Of a stretch of DNA of 64,000 nucleotides, positions 59,515 to 64,000 are shown piece after piece. Source of the stretch: Auricularia sp. M13 (taxonomy: Eukaryota > Basidiomycota > Agaricomycetes > Auriculariales > Auriculariaceae); contig CM073198.1 in assembly GCA_037042915.1 (NCBI GenBank), forward strand, positions 2,914,001 through 2,978,000, given 5' to 3'. The position numbers and the translations under genes were made by a program. The notes below the pieces were generated by a model. It was not told the DNA's origin. It did no database searches and saw only the letters and a program-made list of their open reading frames with translations. Numbering within the stretch: the stretch's first letter is position 1; each line of letters starts with the position of its first letter.

Positions 59515-61469
59515 ATGGGCTTAGACCTCGACGACGAGCTACTTGCTCTTGCGGCCCCGCGCGACAACGATGGTCGCCCGCGCAAGAAGAAACGCGCCTC
59601 TGACGGCGGTGCGCCCAAGAAGAGGAAGGAGTGCGCGTCGCCACCGAACGGCCGCCCTTGCATGACCGCTGACTTGCGCGCAGAAAGGTCGAAAGCGACA
59701 GTGATATGGACCTTGAAAGCGAGGAGGACGACTCCAATCCGGTCCAATACCTGCTGGAAGGTAAATATATCGACGAGGCGGACAGGACCAGGTGAAGACC
59801 GTGCGCCCGCATCCTGGCCTTGTGCTCACAGCATGCCAGGCTCCTGGAACTGCCGGAAATTGAGCGCGAGGAGATCTTGGCTCAGCGACAGGAAGAAATG
59901 CAGAGATGGCGGGATCGAGAGGCCTTGGAGAAGCTCGTCAAGATTCAAAGCGGTCTTCCGGTCGACGACGACAGCGGGGCTAAGAGTAGGCCCATTTACG
60001 CAGTGCATTGCTTCTCGTCTCACGGGTACAGGGAAACCCGGCGCAAGGGAAAAGCTTGACAAGTACAAGGCTGAGCGCAAAGCGAAGGAGGAACGTCGCC
60101 AGGTTCGTCGTTTCGTGATCGCCAATATGGCTCTTCACTGACAATGCGGACCACAAGGCAAGACGTGACCGTCCAGGCTCGCCTTCCTCTTCGAGAAGAG
60201 CATACGCCCATTCCGAGTCGACGTCTGAGGACGAGGAGGGCCAGTATTCAAGAGTCGAAGAAGAAAACGACAGACTTGACAAGCAATTCGGGAAGGACAA
60301 GGAAACGCCCGTCGGCATCGAAGACTTGAAGAGGATCCAAGTGACACGCAACATGATAGCCAAGTTCGTAGCGAGACCATGGTTTGAGAAACTCGTAGCG
60401 GGTGTGTGCCTTCAGCGATATATGAACTCCGTATTCACCATAGACAAGGTGCATTCGTCCGCATCATGGTCGGTGAACTAGAAGGCAACAAAATATATCG
60501 CATTTGCGAGGTCATAAGTGCGTTGATTCCGTCGCCCTCTTGCCACAGTGTCAATATTGTGCAGAGATTGGTTCGATCGTCAAGCCCTATACCGTCGAAG
60601 GCGTGGATGTCCACGAGACACTCGAGCTCCGACATGGTCAGGCCGTCCGCCAGTTCACGCTGGAATACATCTCCAATTCACCCTTCACAGACGTAAGCCC
60701 ATGCAAACTTGTGCTACACAATGCTTGACAAAACCGCAGAGGGAGTTCGACCGTCTAACACGGATTTGCGCTGACGAAAAGGTGAAGCTACCGGCCCGCC
60801 GTGACATCGAACGCAAGCGGGCCGAGATGATCAAGACAATTGCCAGCCCGTACACGAATACCGACATCGACTACATGCTCGAGCGGAAGAAGGAAATTGA
60901 GGCTGCAAAGCCAAGCCGGCCGAGAGATTTCGCGGCGGAATATGCCAAACTATTGTCATACCACGACGTGGCCATTCAGCGCAAAGATCGGGAGGAGGCC
61001 AAGAACTTGCAAGCTCAATTACGGGAGATTGAGGAGACACACCCTCATCTGAAGGAACGGTATAAGCGCGAACGCGAATCCGACGACACCGACGATGTTA
61101 TGGCTCGCATCAACAAGCGCAACAAACTCGCAAATGAAGAAAATGTGCGCCGCGCCGAGGCAGCAGAGGCCGAACGGAAGCGCCGCGAACGTAGATTACG
61201 GGAGGGCGCGGATCCCAATGCACGTCTTAAAACTATCCCCAAGACTTTCTCTTCTAGGTGCGCTCGCTGAAGACGGTGAGCGGAATGCGCGTGTTTATCA
61301 GGTTCACAGATCCGGCACACCGAGTACGCCCAGCGGCAAGGCGGGCACGCCCGTGTCTACCGCGCCGTTGCTGAATCTCTCGCCGCTACCCGTCGCCCCG
61401 CCATCGCGGACTGCTTCCAGCTTCGACGCGGTAGTTCAGAATATCGAGGTTGATCTAGGTGACTTTTAG
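59515..61469 (+). CDS. RTF1: RTF1, Paf1-complex transcription elongation factor
   Basis: A subunit of the Paf1 complex, required for H2B ubiquitylation and Pol II elongation. The start at 59515 gives MGLDLDDELLALAAPRDNDG and a basic/acidic N-terminus with KVESDSDMDLESEEDD. Next come LLELPEIEREEILAQRQEEM, the histone modification domain core, and EKLDKYKAERKAKEERRQ. The Plus3 domain has IEDLKRIQVTRNMIAKFVAR, AFVRIMVGELEGNKIYRICE, PYTVEGVDVHETLELRHGQA and FTLEYISNSPFTDREFDRL. The helical C-terminus has PRDFAAEYAKLLSYHDVAIQ and KRKRRERRLREGADPN-type basic sequence. A final exon from about 61308 ends VEVDLGDF-like at 61469. The frame is intact over about eight introns. Confidence 0.92.
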
Positions 61470-62067
61470 ATAATTCCGGTTGGGCTCCTTTGCTGTTCTT
61501 GTTTGCATCGCGTGTTGTTCTGTGTTCTCTCATGTTGCTTTGCGTGTTAATAGCTGTCTCCGTGTATCGCAAGTACGGTACTGTGGCCGAAACGATGGGA
61601 AACATAATTTCCAGGTGATGAAAAGTTTTGCTCAAAGTAGCGATCTCTGCCTAGTGTGTAATTGTACATGAAAAGCCAACTCAATAGACAATTTTTGCAC
61701 CAGCCATGCGTATCTGCGTCGTTCGCAGGTCTGTGATCTCCAAGTTCTGGAAAGTGGAATTACAAGTCGGGGATGATGGCGAGATGAGGCTCCGCTCCTT
61801 CAGTCCTCCTTTCTTCGTCTCTCCGTTGTTGCTCAGCGTTTTCGCCATTGCTACGGCTTCCATATGCGAAAATATGACCAGCCTCATGCGAACCTGCAAA
61901 TGCACGGCTGTCCAACGCTCGTATTGCCGCGACATTCATGGCGCGGCTTCTCTCCCCGTGAACTCATCTGGTCAACACAACCAGAGGCATACATCGTCTG
62001 ACCTACGAGGCCGGCAACATTTGGCACGGCGATGTCTATTCTATGCTGGGCATGCTCAGTCAGTGAC
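61470..62067. other. Intergenic region downstream of RTF1
   Basis: 598 bp with no recognised gene. A 141-codon plus-strand frame starting at 61706 (MRICVVRRSVISKFWKVELQ) runs into the tandem repeat block and has no family resemblance. Confidence 0.4.
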
Positions 62068-62403
62068 TGACCGTACTCTGGCGCGCGACAGTCACCTCCG
62101 ACTCCTTGATTGTGCAATGGCGTCAGTCTAAGTGTATGTTCTGCTGGTTCGACGCGCTCAGGCATGACCATACTCTGGCGCGCGACAGTCAGCTCTGACA
62201 TCTTGATTCTGCAACGGCGTGGTTCTAAGTGTATTTTCTGCTGGTTCGGCCGGGCATGCTCACTCATGGCCGTACACTGGCGCGCGACTCTGCAACGGCG
62301 TGGTTGTAAGTGTATTTCCTACTAGTTCAGCATGCTCACTCATGACCATTTTCTGGCGCGCGACAGTCCGACTCGTTGATTCTGCAACGGCGTGGTTCTA
62401 ATG
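62068..62403 (+). repeat. Tandem repeat block, about 3.6 units of 76-102 bp
   Basis: Unit starts at 62068, 62165, 62267 and 62343, each beginning TG(A/G)CC(A/G)TxxxCTGGCGCGCGA. Units share TTGATTxTGCAAxGGCGT and CTAAGTGTATxTTCTGCTGG blocks. Unit 3 is shortened by an internal deletion and unit 4 is partial. A weaker match to the unit end (CATGCTCAGTCA) lies before unit 1. Confidence 0.85.
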
Positions 62404-62588
62404 CGTCTTATTGAAGCCTAATTTTGGGTGCCCGAAGCCCTAAATCTGGGTGCTTGAGCCTTGTCATACAACCGGCTCGACCGGCTCAGCTAGGCCCAGT
62501 GACATCCCACAATAGCAGCCAGCGATGAGGATAAAACCACGGGCCTGCGTATACCTTACCTCTCGTCGTAAACAGGTTCTCCAACAGT

Positions 62589-64000
62589 ATGGCCAACAAG
62601 GACTTCCGGGTGGCCATTGTCGGTGCGATCAGCTTCGATGTGCGTTGACATCAACCGAGTATACTGACCGATCCTTCTGCTCTTAGGAGGCGGGCTAGGT
62701 GGCCTCTTTTGTGCAATCAGTCTTCACAAAGCCGGCGTGCCTTTTGATCTCTTCGAAGCGACAGTAAGGACCTGTTTCTTCATAAAGCACTAGTACTAGT
62801 ACTGAGGGTCGAGCAGAACAAATTCGGCGAGGTTGGGGCGGGCATAGGATTCTGTACGCAGTTTCTGCACAACTCGCGCGTTCTCATCCCGTTGCATTCT
62901 AGCCCCGAACGCGATTGCTGCCATGAAGTATCTAGGTTTTCAGGAAGATTATGAAAATGTCGCCTGCAAACGTGTACATGAACCCTTCATCACCTCGGTG
63001 CTCGCCATAGACTCATTCAAATATTGCAGACACAGTGGTCCATGATCATGGGCGATGATTCCCACGAACACGTCGTTGATGTGAGTAAATTTCCGTTGCA
63101 TAAGCACCCAGGCTGAGCCGAGCATTTAGATGGCCCGTCCTCAGGATAACGGGGCAATATCCTCCATTCATCGCGCCCATATGCTCGACATTCTCCTCAA
63201 ACGAGTCCCGGAGGAGTTTCGCCACCTCGGAAAACGCTGTCTATCCGTCGAAGAGATTTCTGGAACGCCCCCTGTATACAGGCTGCACTTCCAGGATGGA
63301 ACAACGCACGACGCCAATCTTATCATCGGCGCGGACGGTATTCGGAGCAACGTCCGAGACTTCGTCCTAGGGAATCGTGTAGAGCCACGTTATACCGGAA
63401 CGAGGGCATTCCGTGGTTTATTCCCCGAATCCCTATGGAAAACGATCGTAGGGGAGGAACGAGCTGCGTCTTTGTTGTTGTATGCTGGCATCGGAAAGGT
63501 ATACAAATTATCCAGACAGCGGTACATTATTAATCACCAACATCTCGTTTCTAGCATCTTATCATATTCCCTATCGATGGTGGATTGGTTGGTGCCTAAT
63601 TTATTCCGTCCTAGAATCTTCGTAATGCTGATGTTTGAGGTCCTTGCTGCAGATAAATCTTGTCGCGTTTACGTCGGCCCCTCTGGAGACACGATTCACC
63701 GACAGCGCAGAGCCTCCGCCGAATGAAGCCTGGGTGCAGCCTGCTGACTATACGCAGGCCATTTCCGAGTTCTCTGACATGGGGCCACACGTGAAGAGCG
63801 CACTCCAGGTCAACCGTTTACCATGAAAGCTCGTGTTCTGCTGTCTGACCAGCTGCCGAAGGCTATCGATCGCATGACGGTCTGGAAGATATATACGCTG
63901 TGGCCCCCTTTGCCTACGTACGTTAAGAAGGGCGTAGCACTTCTCGGAGACGCTGCGCATGGCATGGTGAGTAGCCTGAGAGGAGTGCACCGTTCGGATG
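62589..64000 (+). CDS. FAD-dependent monooxygenase, salicylate-hydroxylase-like (3' end beyond window)
   Basis: A class A flavoprotein hydroxylase. The start at 62589 gives MANKDFRVAIVG, joined over an intron to GGLGGLFCAISLHKAGVPFD (the GxGxxG FAD motif is completed across the junction). Next are FGEVGAGIGF, APNAIAAMKYLGFQEDYENV, ISSIHRAHMLDILLKRVPEE and the DG motif region ANLIIGADGIRSNVRDF. Later come YTGTRAFRGLFPES, EAWVQPADYTQAISEFSDMG and the second FAD motif VALLGDAAHGM near 63940. The sequence runs off at 64000 before the C-terminus. Family substrates are aromatic acids such as salicylate or 6-hydroxynicotinate; the true substrate is unknown. The tandem repeat block sits about 185 bp upstream of its start. 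Confidence 0.85.

Overview
The window looks like nuclear DNA of a mushroom-forming basidiomycete (Agaricomycetes). The genes are densely packed and most are split by many short introns (about 45-60 bp, GT-AG). The recognisable proteins are eukaryotic and fungal: IPI1, GWT1, IRE1, SEC18, NOP53, DBP4, CSN1, BTN1, RTF1. Several others are of a basidiomycete type. Coding DNA is GC-rich; the one clear AT-rich island is a transposable element. Gene models below were assembled by eye from splice signals and protein-family resemblance. Outer boundaries are start and stop codons, and internal exon limits are approximate.

Layout. 1-6.1 kb: IPI1 (minus, runs off the left edge), a DUF1365 protein (plus), an LGD1-like enolase-superfamily dehydratase (minus) and a tRNA-Thr(AGU). 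6.3-10.2 kb: two tandem, diverged multi-pass membrane protein genes (minus) with no function I can name. 10.4-16.7 kb: an amino-acid permease, GWT1, and a thioredoxin-reductase-like flavoenzyme with a GliT-type CxxC. 16.9-26.3 kb: a Ser-rich membrane protein, an E2 with a SIM-like tail, NOP53 and IRE1. 26.5-36.1 kb: SEC18/NSF, an ALDH7-type dehydrogenase, a PPR-like protein and CSN1. 36.2-43.5 kb: a Ser/Thr-rich single-pass protein, DBP4 and BTN1/CLN3. 44.1-46.6 kb: a Crinkler-like P-loop NTPase and mitochondrial bL28. 46.9-57.6 kb: an NT-C2 protein, a membrane-anchored GH5 glucanase, a universal stress protein, an AT-rich hAT-like MITE, a WW protein and an unrecognised acidic protein. 57.7-64 kb: a lactate-2-monooxygenase-like flavoenzyme, RTF1, a short tandem-repeat block and an FAD monooxygenase running off the right edge.

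Most of the window is housekeeping: ribosome biogenesis (IPI1, NOP53, DBP4), secretion and ER quality control (GWT1, SEC18, IRE1), mitochondria (bL28m, PPR, ALDH7), transcription elongation (RTF1) and the COP9 signalosome (CSN1). Many of these genes are head-to-head pairs with 45-145 bp between start codons. One such pair has been split by a 647-bp element with matching terminal inverted repeats and an 8-bp target-site duplication.

The accessory-looking parts are the tandem membrane pair, the Crinkler-like NTPase, the MITE, the repeat block and the flavoenzymes. Several otherwise well-conserved genes show a single 1-nt frame break, nearly always a net -1. That pattern suggests residual indel errors in the assembly rather than many pseudogenes.
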